64,000 nt of DNA, from contig NZ_JAIVLF010000003.1 in assembly GCF_020524485.1 (NCBI RefSeq), positions 248,001 to 312,000 on the forward strand, in the 5' to 3' direction. Position numbers and translations under genes: made by a program. Position 1 is the first letter of the stretch; each line of letters starts with the position of its first letter. The notes under the pieces are model-generated. The model was not told the origin of the DNA. It did no database searches and saw only the letters and a list, made by a program, of their open reading frames with translations. The DNA is from Novosphingobium profundi. GTDB lineage: Bacteria; Pseudomonadota; Alphaproteobacteria; Sphingomonadales; Sphingomonadaceae. Below are positions 8,234-17,282 of this stretch, in pieces.

Positions 8234-9400
8234 TCAGAGCGCCTTTTCGTAGATCGCGTATTCGCGGTTGATCTGGCTGTCGATGGCGTCGGCAATCGCA
8301 ACCATGCCCTGGTTGTCATCGAGGATCCAGCCGATCTCGGCCCGCTTCGCCCCGAATTTGGCGGTGGCCGAGCGGCGGATGAATTCGATCATCATGAAAG
8401 CGAGCTGGCTGGCGAGGCGCGAGGACTGCAGCTTCTTGCGCACGCCCATCAGCGGCACACGCATGTCCGCCGGATAGGGGCGGCGCAGCCACAGCAGCAG
8501 TTTGATGAGGCCCAGCACGCCGGGCTTGCCCTTCGCCCCATTCACCCGCTTCTGGATGCCGTTGAGGTCGGGCAGGGTCATCATGAAGGCCACCGGCTCG
8601 CCCTCGTACTCGGCGATGCGGATGAGCTCGGGATGGACCAGCGGCTTCAGAGCCTTGCCGGTGTGCGCGATCTCTTCTTCGGTAAAGGGCACGAAGCCCC
8701 AGTTGTCCGACCAGGCATCGTTGAGGATCTCGCAGATGATCCCCGCATCGCGGTCGAAATTCTTGAGATCGGCGTTGCGGATCGTGATCTTGGCGTTCTT
8801 CTCGCCCGAGGCGACGATGCGCTGGACGAGCCGCGGAAACTCCTTGGTCACGTCCAGGTCATAGGTATAGAGCGTCTTGGCGCGGGTATAGCCCTCGCCC
8901 TCGATCCAGCCCTGGTAGGCCGCGTTGTGGTGGCCCATCATCACCATCGGCGAATGATCGTGCCCCTTGACCAGAAGGCCCGGCTCTTCCCAGACCGAGA
9001 GGTTCATCGGCGCCAGCACGCGGGTCATGCCCTCGCGGCGCAGCCAGCCCTCGGCCGTGTCGATCAGCGCCTTGGCGACCTCGGCGTCCTCGGCCTCGAT
9101 CGCGCCCCAGTTGCCGGTGCCCGGTCCCATGCCCTGCTCGACCGGCTGTTTCAGCGCCAGTTCATCGACCTGCGCCGATATGCGCCCCACGACGCGGCCC
9201 TCGCGGCGCGCCAGGAAGAGCTGGTGGCGGGCATGCTCGAAAAACGGGTTCTTGCCGGGCGTGAACTTGGCGATCTCCTCCGAGCGCAGGTTCGCGACCC
9301 AGTTTTGATCTGACGCATTGAGTCGATAACTGCAATCGACAAAGGCAGCCCGGTCGGCCTTGCTCGAAACCGGAGTGATGACTAGTTCGGCTTTGGCCAC
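8234..9400 (-). CDS. GNAT-fold acetyltransferase-like protein
   Basis: The protein of about 388 residues contains ELVITPVSSKADRAAFVDCSY at the N-terminus, an acyl-CoA-type RREGRVVGRISAQVD segment at about 80-95, and a second GNAT-like half. This two-half architecture recurs as an uncharacterised N-acetyltransferase family in sphingomonads and rhizobia. I prefer the GTG at 9400 because AGGA lies just upstream and conserved sequence begins there. An ATG at 9475 is in frame but would add 25 unlike residues across the promoter of the divergent desaturase. The acceptor substrate is unknown. Confidence 0.75.
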   Translation of the reverse strand: MAKAELVITPVSSKADRAAFVDCSYRLNASDQNWVANLRSEEIAKFTPGKNPFFEHARHQLFLARREGRVVGRISAQVDELALKQPVEQGMGPGTGNWGAIEAEDAEVAKALIDTAEGWLRREGMTRVLAPMNLSVWEEPGLLVKGHDHSPMVMMGHHNAAYQGWIEGEGYTRAKTLYTYDLDVTKEFPRLVQRIVASGEKNAKITIRNADLKNFDRDAGIICEILNDAWSDNWGFVPFTEEEIAHTGKALKPLVHPELIRIAEYEGEPVAFMMTLPDLNGIQKRVNGAKGKPGVLGLIKLLLWLRRPYPADMRVPLMGVRKKLQSSRLASQLAFMMIEFIRRSATAKFGAKRAEIGWILDDNQGMVAIADAIDSQINREYAIYEKAL

Positions 9401-9576
9401 GATCCTGCCTTTGTTTGCGTGTAGGAAATGGGAATGAATTGAGGCGAACTGCGACCGGAACCGGTCTCTTGTCAAGCGGCGTACACGGTGAGGCTGTGCA
9501 CGCCAAAGGCGAAAGGCGCCCGTTTCCGCCCCCGGATCGCCCCGACCTCGCGAAGGTCACAAGTGGAATTGATGAA

Positions 9577-10713
9577 ATGAGTGCCCAGGAAGCCCTTGAA
9601 GTGAACCCGCAGCCTTGTGAAGGCGCCGCCGCCGCGCCCGCACAGGCGCACGTGCGTGCCGTCGCGCCGGGAACAGTCGGGAGCTGGCATGCCCAGATTC
9701 CCGAGGACCGCGCGATGCTGCGCGCCGCTGCCCAGCTGACGCGCGACATCGCCAAGGCCCGGCCCGAAATCTACTGGCCCGACATGCTCGGCTCGGCCGC
9801 GCTGGGTTACGCCGCGCTGGCGGGCGCGATCCTGGTGGAGAACACCATTCTTGCCGTGGCGCTGGGCCTGTTCGCCGCGATCGCGCTCTACCGCGCGCTC
9901 CTCTTCATCCACGAGATCACTCACATGCACCGCGATGCCCTGCCGGGTTTCCGCTTTGGCTGGAACCTCCTGGTGGGCATCCCGATGCTGATCCCCTCGT
10001 TCATGTACGAGGGCGTCCACGCGCAGCACCATTCGCGCAAGCGCTACGGCACCATCGCCGATCCCGAGTACCTGCCACTGGCGCTGATGAAGCCCTGGAG
10101 CCTGCCGGTCTTTGCCCTGACGGCGATCCTGCTGCCGCCGGCCCTGCTCATCCGCTCGGCCATCCTGGTGCCGCTCGGCGTCATCATCCCGCCGCTGCGT
10201 ACGCTGGTGTGGGAGCGCGCCTCCGCGCTCGCTATCAACCCCCGCTACCGCCGCGAGAAGCCCAAGGGCGACTTTGCGCGCATGGTCTTCTGGCAGGAGC
10301 TGGGCTGCTCTCTCTGGGCCATCGCCGTCCTTGCCGCCAGCTACACCTACGGCTGGCGCCCGCTCCTCATCGCCCTTTCGGTGGTCTCGCTCACCGCCTT
10401 CCTCAACCAGGTCCGCACGCTGGTCGCGCACCTGTGGGAGAACGAGGGCGAGGAGATGACTCTGACCGCACAGTACCTCGATTCGGTGAACGTGCCCCCG
10501 CCCGGCTTCCTCTCGCCGCTCTGGGCGCCCGTCGGCCTGCGCTTCCACGCGCTGCACCACCTGCTGCCCTCGATGCCCTACCACTCGCTGACCGAGTGCC
10601 ACCGGCGCCTGAGCGCCCACCTGGGTTTGGGATCGACTTACGAGAAGGCGAGCTACCCCGGCCTCCTGCCGCTCCTCGGGCGGCTCGTGCGCGGGACGAT
10701 GTCGCGGCGCTGA
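9577..10713 (+). CDS. membrane fatty acid desaturase
   Basis: The 378-residue protein has the three histidine boxes of the membrane di-iron desaturase family: HEITHMH near residue 112, HAQHH near 150 and HALHH near 325. Hydrophobic segments lie between the first two boxes and the third. Such enzymes introduce double bonds or hydroxyls into acyl chains or carotenoids at the inner membrane. I start at the ATG at 9577; the frame is open from 9415, but the extra 54 residues are low-complexity. A hairpin terminator follows immediately. Confidence 0.88.
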   Translation: MSAQEALEVNPQPCEGAAAAPAQAHVRAVAPGTVGSWHAQIPEDRAMLRAAAQLTRDIAKARPEIYWPDMLGSAALGYAALAGAILVENTILAVALGLFAAIALYRALLFIHEITHMHRDALPGFRFGWNLLVGIPMLIPSFMYEGVHAQHHSRKRYGTIADPEYLPLALMKPWSLPVFALTAILLPPALLIRSAILVPLGVIIPPLRTLVWERASALAINPRYRREKPKGDFARMVFWQELGCSLWAIAVLAASYTYGWRPLLIALSVVSLTAFLNQVRTLVAHLWENEGEEMTLTAQYLDSVNVPPPGFLSPLWAPVGLRFHALHHLLPSMPYHSLTECHRRLSAHLGLGSTYEKASYPGLLPLLGRLVRGTMSRR

Positions 10714-10717
10714 GATA

Positions 10718-10746
10718 CGAAAAAGCCGGCGCACCGCCGGCTTTTT
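10718..10746 (+). terminator. intrinsic terminator after the desaturase gene
   Basis: GCCGGCG at 10725-10731 pairs with CGCCGGC at 10735-10741 over a three-base loop. The A-run before and the T-run after extend the stem and give a classic Rho-independent terminator. Confidence 0.92.
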
Positions 10747-10770
10747 TGTGGCTTTAAGGAATGGAATGAT

Positions 10771-10885
10771 CCGAGGGCCATCGCCCTCGGGCTCCCAAAA
10801 CTGTCTAGCTCACCTTGCCCACGCCAACGGCAGGCGAGAAAGGTGAGGTCGCCCATTTTGGGGTCAAGGGGCGATGGCCCCTTGA
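10771..10885. repeat. REP-like palindromic repeat pair (inverted doublet)
   Basis: Two related hairpins lie in the 185-base gap between the desaturase and lptG. The first (10771-10790) is CCGAGGGC-CATC-GCCCTCGG followed by GCTCCCAAAACTG. The second (10864-10885) is the same unit on the other strand, with stem TCAAGGGGC and loop GATG. Further copies lie at 60727-60748, 60852-60871 and 61813-61832. The conserved CATC loop and shared flanks show a dispersed family rather than ordinary terminators. Confidence 0.8.
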
Positions 10886-10898
10886 ATCTGTACTGGTT

Positions 10899-11996
10899 CT
10901 ATTCTTCGGTCCGCACCAGCACCGCCTCGCCGATAAGAGCGAAGAGGACGAACGGCGCCCAGGCCGCAACTAGCGGGGGGTAGCCACCGAAGTTGCCCAT
11001 CGCGAGCGCCGCGTTGTCGAGTACGAAGTAGGCAAAGCCAAGTGCCATGCCCGCGATCGAGCGGATCAGGAGTTGCCCCGAACGGGCCAGGCCAAAGCCT
11101 GCCACCGCGCCCAGAAGCGGCATCAGGATCGAGGCCATGGGCCCGGAAATCTTGTGCCACCAGGCCGCTTCGAGCGAGCTTGTCCGGCGCCCGGCGACGC
11201 GCAGCGCCTCGATCGAGGTGCTGAGCGTGAAGATGTCCTGCGAATTGGCATCGACCTTGGACAGCGTCACCTTGCCCGGCGACACGTCCTTGGCGACGAT
11301 CACCGCGGGGACCTGCGTGGTCGTGGTGGTCTCCACCTCGAAGACGGTCGCGTTCGTCATCTTCCAGCCCGGATTGGCGTAAGTCGCGCGATCCGCGCGC
11401 ACCTGCTGGACGATCATGTCATTCTCATCGCGCGCGTAGAAGGTGACGCCGTTGAGGATCAGGCCCGCCCCCTCGCCCGTCATCGTGCGCGCGGTCATCA
11501 GGTCCTGCCCATCGGCGAGGTAGATGTTGCTGCGCACGCCCGAATCCTCGGGCACCGGGCCATAGTCGACCGAGCTCCAGGCATCGAGCGTGGCCGTCGC
11601 ACGGGTCACCACCCGCTCGTTGAAGACAAAACTGATCCCGGCGATCACCGTCGCGCTCATCAGGAGCGGCGCCAGGATCTGGTGCGCGGAGAGCCCCGCC
11701 GCCTTCATCGAGATGACTTCGCTGTTCTGGTTGAGCGTGGCCAGCGTGATGATCGTCGCCAGCAGCACCGAATAGGGCAGGAAGCGCGCGATCAGCTGCG
11801 GCACGCGCAGCGAGACGTAGTAGAGAAGCTGCGATTCGCCATTGCTGGGATAGGCCAGGATGTCGCCGCTCTCCCCCAGGAGGTCGAGCACCTGGAGCAC
11901 CAGGACCAGCATCACCAGCATGGCCGCGATGCGGGTCACGAAGAGGCGCGCAAGATAGAGCGTCAGCGTGCGCGAGGGGAAGAATTCCAACTGCAT
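10899..11996 (-). CDS. lptG: LPS export ABC transporter permease LptG
   Basis: The 365-residue product has the YjgP/YjgQ permease layout. Three membrane segments lie near the N-terminus (with VSLRVPQLIARFLPYSVLLA and the coupling-helix region NQNSEVISMKAAGLS), a periplasmic beta-jellyroll occupies about residues 130-265, and three membrane segments end the protein. With LptF and LptB it powers lipopolysaccharide extraction from the inner membrane. It starts one base after the lptF stop, so the two form an operon. Confidence 0.93.
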   Translation of the reverse strand: MQLEFFPSRTLTLYLARLFVTRIAAMLVMLVLVLQVLDLLGESGDILAYPSNGESQLLYYVSLRVPQLIARFLPYSVLLATIITLATLNQNSEVISMKAAGLSAHQILAPLLMSATVIAGISFVFNERVVTRATATLDAWSSVDYGPVPEDSGVRSNIYLADGQDLMTARTMTGEGAGLILNGVTFYARDENDMIVQQVRADRATYANPGWKMTNATVFEVETTTTTQVPAVIVAKDVSPGKVTLSKVDANSQDIFTLSTSIEALRVAGRRTSSLEAAWWHKISGPMASILMPLLGAVAGFGLARSGQLLIRSIAGMALGFAYFVLDNAALAMGNFGGYPPLVAAWAPFVLFALIGEAVLVRTEE

Positions 11997-11997
11997 C

Positions 11998-13236
11998 TCA
12001 ATTCTGGTCCTGCGGCTCGGGCAGGACCGGGCCGTGGCTGCGACGACGGCGGCGCAGAAGCGACTTCAGGCGCTTTGTGAGCATCTCGAAGCCCTTCTCC
12101 AGCCAGCCGATGGCCTGGCCGCCGGGTACGTAGGCCACGCGGTAATACATCCACAGGATCAGCCCGGCGAGCACGAGGAACGGTCCCCAAAGACCGATCA
12201 CCGGATCGATCCGGCCGAGCGCGGCGACGTCGCTCGCGTACTGGTTGACCTTGTGGTAGGCGACGATGATCACGATCGACACGAACAGGCCGAGCGAGGA
12301 GGTCGAGCGCTTGGGCGGGATCGCGAGCGCCACGGCCAGCAGCGGCAGCAGCAGCATCATCACCACCTCGACCATGCGGTAGTTGAAGTTGGCCTTGCTG
12401 GAGGCGCGCTCCTCGGCGGTCTGCGGACTGTCCTTGTTCCAGCCCAGCTGCATCAGTTCGGGCAGCAGGTACTCGCGGCTCTGACCGCCGCGCTGGCGGA
12501 AGTTCTCGATCGCGGGCAGGTCGATCGGCAGGTCGTGCCGGGTAAAGGAGAGGACGCGCGGCGCATCGCCGGGCATGTCCTGGATGATCTGACCGTTTTC
12601 AAGACGCAGGATGATCGTGTCGGGCGAGCCCTGGAGCGCCATGAAGCGGCCCTCGCGCGCCGAGATTGAAAGCACCTGGCCCTTGGAGTTGGCAACGCGC
12701 GCGAAGATACCCATGAGGCGGCGTCCCTCATCCTCGCTGGCATCGATGCGCAGGGCAATGCGGTCCTCCAGCGTGGTGAACTCACCGACCTTGATCGAGG
12801 CGCCGAGCGCGCCCGACTGCAGCTCGTAGTTGAGCTCTTCGTAGTAGTAGCGCGAGAGCGGCTGGAGGTAGCCGACGATGGCGAAGTTCACCCCCACCAG
12901 CACCAGCGTGATCATGTAGGGCACACGCAGCATGCGGGTGTAGCTGAGGCCCACCGCACGCATCACGTCGAGTTCGCTCGAAGTCGCGAGCTTGCGGAAG
13001 GCGAGCAGGATGCCGAGCATGAGGCCGAGCGGGATCGCCAGGCTCGCATACTCGGGCAGCATGTTGACGAGAAGCTTGAAGACAACGCCCACCGGACCGC
13101 CTTCGGTTGCCACGAAGTCGAACAGGCGCAGCATCTTGTCGAGCACCAGCAGCGAGGCGGCGAGCACGAAGATGCCCAGCATCGGCATGAGCACGAGGCG
13201 CAGGATATAGCGGTCTATGGCGTTCAGAAATTTCAC
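11998..13236 (-). CDS. lptF: LPS export ABC transporter permease LptF
   Basis: The 412-residue product has the same permease fold as LptG. A transmembrane N-terminus (DRYILRLVLMPMLGIFVLAAS) and the coupling segment FRKLATSSELDVMRAVGLSY come first, then a periplasmic beta domain, then three C-terminal membrane helices and a basic cytosolic tail. It pairs with LptG directly downstream. It is the first gene of the operon, with about 250 bases of non-coding DNA separating it from clpS. Confidence 0.93.
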   Translation of the reverse strand: MKFLNAIDRYILRLVLMPMLGIFVLAASLLVLDKMLRLFDFVATEGGPVGVVFKLLVNMLPEYASLAIPLGLMLGILLAFRKLATSSELDVMRAVGLSYTRMLRVPYMITLVLVGVNFAIVGYLQPLSRYYYEELNYELQSGALGASIKVGEFTTLEDRIALRIDASEDEGRRLMGIFARVANSKGQVLSISAREGRFMALQGSPDTIILRLENGQIIQDMPGDAPRVLSFTRHDLPIDLPAIENFRQRGGQSREYLLPELMQLGWNKDSPQTAEERASSKANFNYRMVEVVMMLLLPLLAVALAIPPKRSTSSLGLFVSIVIIVAYHKVNQYASDVAALGRIDPVIGLWGPFLVLAGLILWMYYRVAYVPGGQAIGWLEKGFEMLTKRLKSLLRRRRRSHGPVLPEPQDQN

Positions 13237-13488
13237 GTAGTCGTCATCACAGCGCCGGGTTCGCCATGGGCCTTAACGGCTCGTTCGCCTCGGGAAAAGC
13301 GAATTGTCGAGCCCGCTGCGCGCGCCGCGATGCGTTCCAGGCAAAAGGGATGTACACGGGAGGCATGTCGAGAACCCCGAAAGGGAAAGGACATGTCCAA
13401 CGAACGTGCGCCGCGCGCGTTCCCTGCCCCACGCGTGCGGCCATACCCAGCGAGGCCAAACCGCACGAGAACTGGGAAACCTGGCCGC

Positions 13489-13875
13489 TCAGGCCTTTTC
13501 CAGCGTGCACTGGAGCGGATGCTGGTTCTGCCGGGCGAAATCCATCACCTGGTTCACCTTGGTTTCCGCGATTTCATAGGGGAAGATCCCGCAGACGCCG
13601 ACACCCTTCTGGTGGACGTGAAGCATCACGCGGGTGGCCTGCTCGAGGTCCATGTGGAAGAAGCGTTTGAGGACCATCACGACGAACTCCATCGGCGTGT
13701 AGTCGTCATTCAGCATCAGGACCTTGAACTGGCTCGGCTTCTTGGGCTTGGCACGCGTCTTGGTAGCGATGCCGACCTGATCGTCGTCACCTGTACCGGG
13801 TCCGTCCTCCCCCGCCCCGGTGGCGACAAGAGGGGATACGCGGTGCAACAGGGAATCGTCGAAGGGGTAAGCCAT
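13489..13875 (-). CDS. clpS: ATP-dependent Clp protease adaptor ClpS
   Basis: The 128-residue protein has the ClpS core [16 protein letters not shown], with the NDD(Y)TP N-degron pocket, followed by the conserved helix [21 protein letters not shown]. ClpS delivers N-end-rule substrates to ClpAP. A disordered N-terminal stretch of about 45 residues precedes the core, as in other alphaproteobacteria. I start at the ATG at 13875 (MAYPFDDS); a start six codons upstream is possible. clpA is not adjacent. Confidence 0.93.
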   Translation of the reverse strand: MAYPFDDSLLHRVSPLVATGAGEDGPGTGDDDQVGIATKTRAKPKKPSQFKVLMLNDDYTPMEFVVMVLKRFFHMDLEQATRVMLHVHQKGVGVCGIFPYEIAETKVNQVMDFARQNQHPLQCTLEKA

Positions 13876-14009
13876 AGAGCCTGAATATCGCAAAGGGAGC
13901 CTCTTTCTACAAGACGCTCCCTTGGCCGGGTCCGAGTATATGCGCCACGGCGAGAGGGGGACACGGCCAAAACCCCATCCCCGTCAAGCCGTTAGCGTAA
14001 AAGGCGTGA

Positions 14010-14915
14010 TCAGGCCGAAGTGGCCTTGCGCGCCTTTTCCATGGCCATGCTGACGCGGCCCGAAAGCGGGGCGAAGGCATCGCTCATCAGCTTGAGCATG
14101 GCTTCGCTGTTCTTCGAGCTGGTCGCCACGGCGGTGTCGAAGTTCTTGCGGACCATGTCGCCCTGGAGCTTGAAGAAGTCGGTCGGCGACTTGGCGGCGG
14201 CGAGTTCCTTGATGTCCCCCGACATGGTCTCGAACGCCGAGCGTCCTTCGGTGACCATTTCCGAACCGAAGCTCTGCATGCCCTCGGCAAAGATCTTGCC
14301 CGATTCCATCATTGCTTCGACGTTACCCTTGGTGAAATCGGATGCTTCGCCCATCATCGACGTACCCTTCTCAAAGGCTTCCTTGGCCTTGCTCTGGGCC
14401 TGTGCCATCGCGTCCTGGAAGCTGGTGAAGTTAGCGCTCATGTCCATTGTCGTATCCTCGAGCATGAAGTTGTTGAGTAGCCCGGCAAACGCGGGAGCAG
14501 TTGATGAAGGAGCGGTCTTGGGCGCCGCCTTGGGTTTCGCCACCTTCGGGCTTGCCCCGGCCTTCGCCGGCTTCTCTTCAGCCTTGGTGACAGTCGGTTT
14601 CGGCGCGCTGGGAGCGGCCGGTTTCTTGGGCGCGGGCGCGCTCGTCTTAGGAGCAGCTGCAGCCTTCGCCGGAATTTTCGTCGCTGCGGTCTTCTTGGGC
14701 GCCGCCTTCCTGGCCACGGGCTTCTTTGCCGCGGGAGCCTTGGGTGCCGGAGCCTTCGGAGCCGGAGCCTTTGCTGCGACCTTGGGGGCCGGAGCGGGTT
14801 TTGCCGCAGGTTCCGGGGCGGCTACGGGAGCCGGTGCCACCTTGGTTTCGTCCGCCTTGGCCGAAACATCGACCTTGGGCGCATCTTCGCTTTTCGGAAC
14901 TTCGTTTTCAGCCAT
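14010..14915 (-). CDS. phasin family protein with long Ala/Pro/Lys-rich N-terminal tail
   Basis: The last 145 residues form a phasin domain (MDMSANFTSFQDAMAQAQSK, amphipathic helices, FKLQGDMVRKNFDTAV). Phasins coat polyhydroxyalkanoate granules. Residues 1-140 are a low-complexity tail of AAPKKPA-type repeats, resembling the histone-H1-like tail of PhaF-type phasins but placed at the N-terminus. An internal ATG at 14447 (codon 157) has a GAGGA ribosome site eight bases upstream, so a short phasin may also be made. The phaC gene next door supports the granule role. Confidence 0.88.
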   Translation of the reverse strand: MAENEVPKSEDAPKVDVSAKADETKVAPAPVAAPEPAAKPAPAPKVAAKAPAPKAPAPKAPAAKKPVARKAAPKKTAATKIPAKAAAAPKTSAPAPKKPAAPSAPKPTVTKAEEKPAKAGASPKVAKPKAAPKTAPSSTAPAFAGLLNNFMLEDTTMDMSANFTSFQDAMAQAQSKAKEAFEKGTSMMGEASDFTKGNVEAMMESGKIFAEGMQSFGSEMVTEGRSAFETMSGDIKELAAAKSPTDFFKLQGDMVRKNFDTAVATSSKNSEAMLKLMSDAFAPLSGRVSMAMEKARKATSA

Positions 14916-15170
14916 CCCGCGAATCCAGCCTCTCGTGCAGCGTCACGTCCGGAAGATACTCAAAGCATTCGAAAAGCTGCCTTGAAGAGCGTGCCCGAAC
15001 ATCCTTTGTTGCAGTGCACAATACGCTTCAAGCCCCCTGCCGTCAAGGTCGACTGCCTCCAGTTCGCATGCAATCCATCGCATTGCAGCATGGATTGGCG
15101 AAGGTGTCAGAAAGTTAACCCATAGCCGGCGCCTCTGGTTCCTTCACCCGGTGAATTGAAGGGCGTGCGC

Positions 15171-17048
15171 TCAGCGAGCCATCACGTAGCGACCGGGCGC
15201 ATCCTCGAGCACCGTATCCCCGCGCCCGCCCGGACGGCGCTTGCCGCGTGCGGGGACTTCGTCCGGCGTGCGGGCCTGCAGCCATGCAGCCCAGTGCGGC
15301 CACCAGCTGCCCTTCGTCTCCGTGGCCCCGGCGATGAATTCGGAGAGGTCCTGCACATCGCTGCCATTGGTCCAGTACTGGTACTTGTTGGCCGAGGGCG
15401 GATTGACCACGCCCGCGATGTGCCCGGAGCCGGCCAGCAGGAAGGTCCAGTCCCCGGCAAGGTAGCGGGTCAGCTTCCACACGCTTTCGGGCGGCGCGAT
15501 GTGATCCTCGCGGCCCGCCTGGATGTAGCAGGGCGTGACGATGCGGTGCAGGTCGATCGGCTCGCCCAGCGCCTTGAGCGAATCCGGCACGACCAGCCGG
15601 TTGTCGCGATAGAGATCGCGCAGGTAGTCCTGATGCCAGCGCGCCGGCAGATTGGTCACATCCCCGTTCCAGTGGAGCAAATCGAAGGCGGGATGCGCCT
15701 CGCCCTTCAGGTAGTTCTTCTCGACGTAGTTCCAGATGAGGTCGTTGCCGCGCAGCAGGTTGAAGGTCGCGGCCAGGTAGCGCCCGTCAAGATAGCCCTC
15801 GGGCGAGAGCAGCGCGAGATTGTCGATCTGCTGGCTGTCGACGAAGTTCTTGAGGTCGCCCGCCTCCTCGAAATCGACCTGGGCTGTAAAGAAGGTGGCG
15901 CTCGCCACCTTGTCCGCCTCGCCGCGCCGCGCCAGCAGCGCCAGCGTCGCGGCCAGCGTGGTCCCGGCCACGCAGTAGCCGATGGTGTGGACGGACGGCA
16001 CCTTGAGGCGCGCGCGCACCAATTCGATCGCCTCGATCTGCGCGGCGATATAATCGTCCCAGACGACGTCGGCCATCGTCTCGTCGGCCGACTTCCAGGA
16101 CACCATGAACACGGTGATACCCTGCTCGACCGCCCAGCGCACGAAGCTCTTTCGCGCGTTGAGATCGAGGATGTAGAAGCGGTTGATCCACGGAGGGAAG
16201 ATGACGAGCGGCGTCTCCATGACCTCGTCGGTGGTCGGCGTGTACTGGATCAACTGGAACAGCGGCGTCTCGTGGACCACCTTGCCCGGCGTCACCGCGA
16301 TGTTCTCGCCCAGCGTGAAGAAGCCCGGCGAGGTGTGCGTGAGCTGCCCCTTGCGCAGGTCCTCCACGAAGTTCTGGAAACCGCGCACCAGGCTCTCGCC
16401 CCCGGTGCGGCTGGCCTCGGTCATGGCGACCGGGTTGGTCAGCGGAAAATTGGCCGGGCTCAGCGCATCGACGAGCGCGCGCGTCGCGAACAGAAGCTGC
16501 GCCTTGCGCGCAGGCTCCATCCCCTCGGTCGCCTCGGCAAGACCGATGAACTCCTGCCGGAACATGAGGTAAAGCTGGTGGATGAGCGCGAAGAAGGGGG
16601 TGGAACGCCACTCCTCGGCCCCGAAGCGCGCATCGCTCAGCGGCAGTTCGGGCGCATCCCCGGCGCCTGCCTCACTGGCGACGTGGGCATGCTCGCCGAT
16701 GCCGTAGCGCGCGAGCACCGCCTGCGCGAGTTCGAGCCCCTGCGTCCACAGGCGCTGCTGCACCTCGGGCTGCGACAGGGGCAGGAGGCGCATGACCGAT
16801 TCGAGCGTGCCGATCCACTTGAGCGGATCGCTGAAATGCCCGGCACTGCCCTTGCCGCCGCCCTGGAACTGCTCGACCTGGTAGTCGGTCCAGATGGTCT
16901 GCATACGCTCGGCGATCTCGGCCCAATGCACCACGCTTTCGGCGTGCGCGCTGCCCTCCTGGGGCGCCAGGAGCCCGAACAGCTCGGTCATCCCCTTCGT
17001 CTGGTTCTGCAGGATCTCGCTCAGAAAATCAGTGGCGTCGTGCGCCAT
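15171..17048 (-). CDS. phaC: class I poly(3-hydroxyalkanoate) synthase
   Basis: The 625-residue product covers the PhaC N-terminal domain and the alpha/beta-hydrolase catalytic domain. The nucleophile Cys359 sits in the lipase-like box GYCVAG. The aspartate lies in YIQAGREDHIAPP and the histidine in GSGHIAGVVNPP. The enzyme polymerises (R)-3-hydroxyacyl-CoA into storage polyester. The ATG at 17048 is chosen because the family begins here; the open frame runs another 52 low-quality codons upstream. It lies upstream of the phasin gene on the same strand, with a 255-base gap. Confidence 0.95.
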   Translation of the reverse strand: MAHDATDFLSEILQNQTKGMTELFGLLAPQEGSAHAESVVHWAEIAERMQTIWTDYQVEQFQGGGKGSAGHFSDPLKWIGTLESVMRLLPLSQPEVQQRLWTQGLELAQAVLARYGIGEHAHVASEAGAGDAPELPLSDARFGAEEWRSTPFFALIHQLYLMFRQEFIGLAEATEGMEPARKAQLLFATRALVDALSPANFPLTNPVAMTEASRTGGESLVRGFQNFVEDLRKGQLTHTSPGFFTLGENIAVTPGKVVHETPLFQLIQYTPTTDEVMETPLVIFPPWINRFYILDLNARKSFVRWAVEQGITVFMVSWKSADETMADVVWDDYIAAQIEAIELVRARLKVPSVHTIGYCVAGTTLAATLALLARRGEADKVASATFFTAQVDFEEAGDLKNFVDSQQIDNLALLSPEGYLDGRYLAATFNLLRGNDLIWNYVEKNYLKGEAHPAFDLLHWNGDVTNLPARWHQDYLRDLYRDNRLVVPDSLKALGEPIDLHRIVTPCYIQAGREDHIAPPESVWKLTRYLAGDWTFLLAGSGHIAGVVNPPSANKYQYWTNGSDVQDLSEFIAGATETKGSWWPHWAAWLQARTPDEVPARGKRRPGGRGDTVLEDAPGRYVMAR

Positions 17049-17282
17049 GCGGCCAGCTCCTTCCCCGTCTCTCGCGCTGCGCCCCTCGGGCACTGGGTCC
17101 TGTCTGTCTGCGGCATTGCAGCGGACCTGTCGAGGGGCTTTGCACGGGCGCTGCGGCAAACCGCCCCTGCGGCGCGCGCAACAAAATTTGCGCAAGAGAC
17201 CCATTTGCGTGGGCTTCGTTATCCACTAGAGGGGCGCTAGGCATTCCCGCCGCCCACAGACACGGATTTTAGAAGATAGGTC

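Noticed and set aside
13237..13488. Short open frames between lptF and clpS
   Set aside because: They are mutually overlapping on both strands, have no ribosome site and are compositionally biased.
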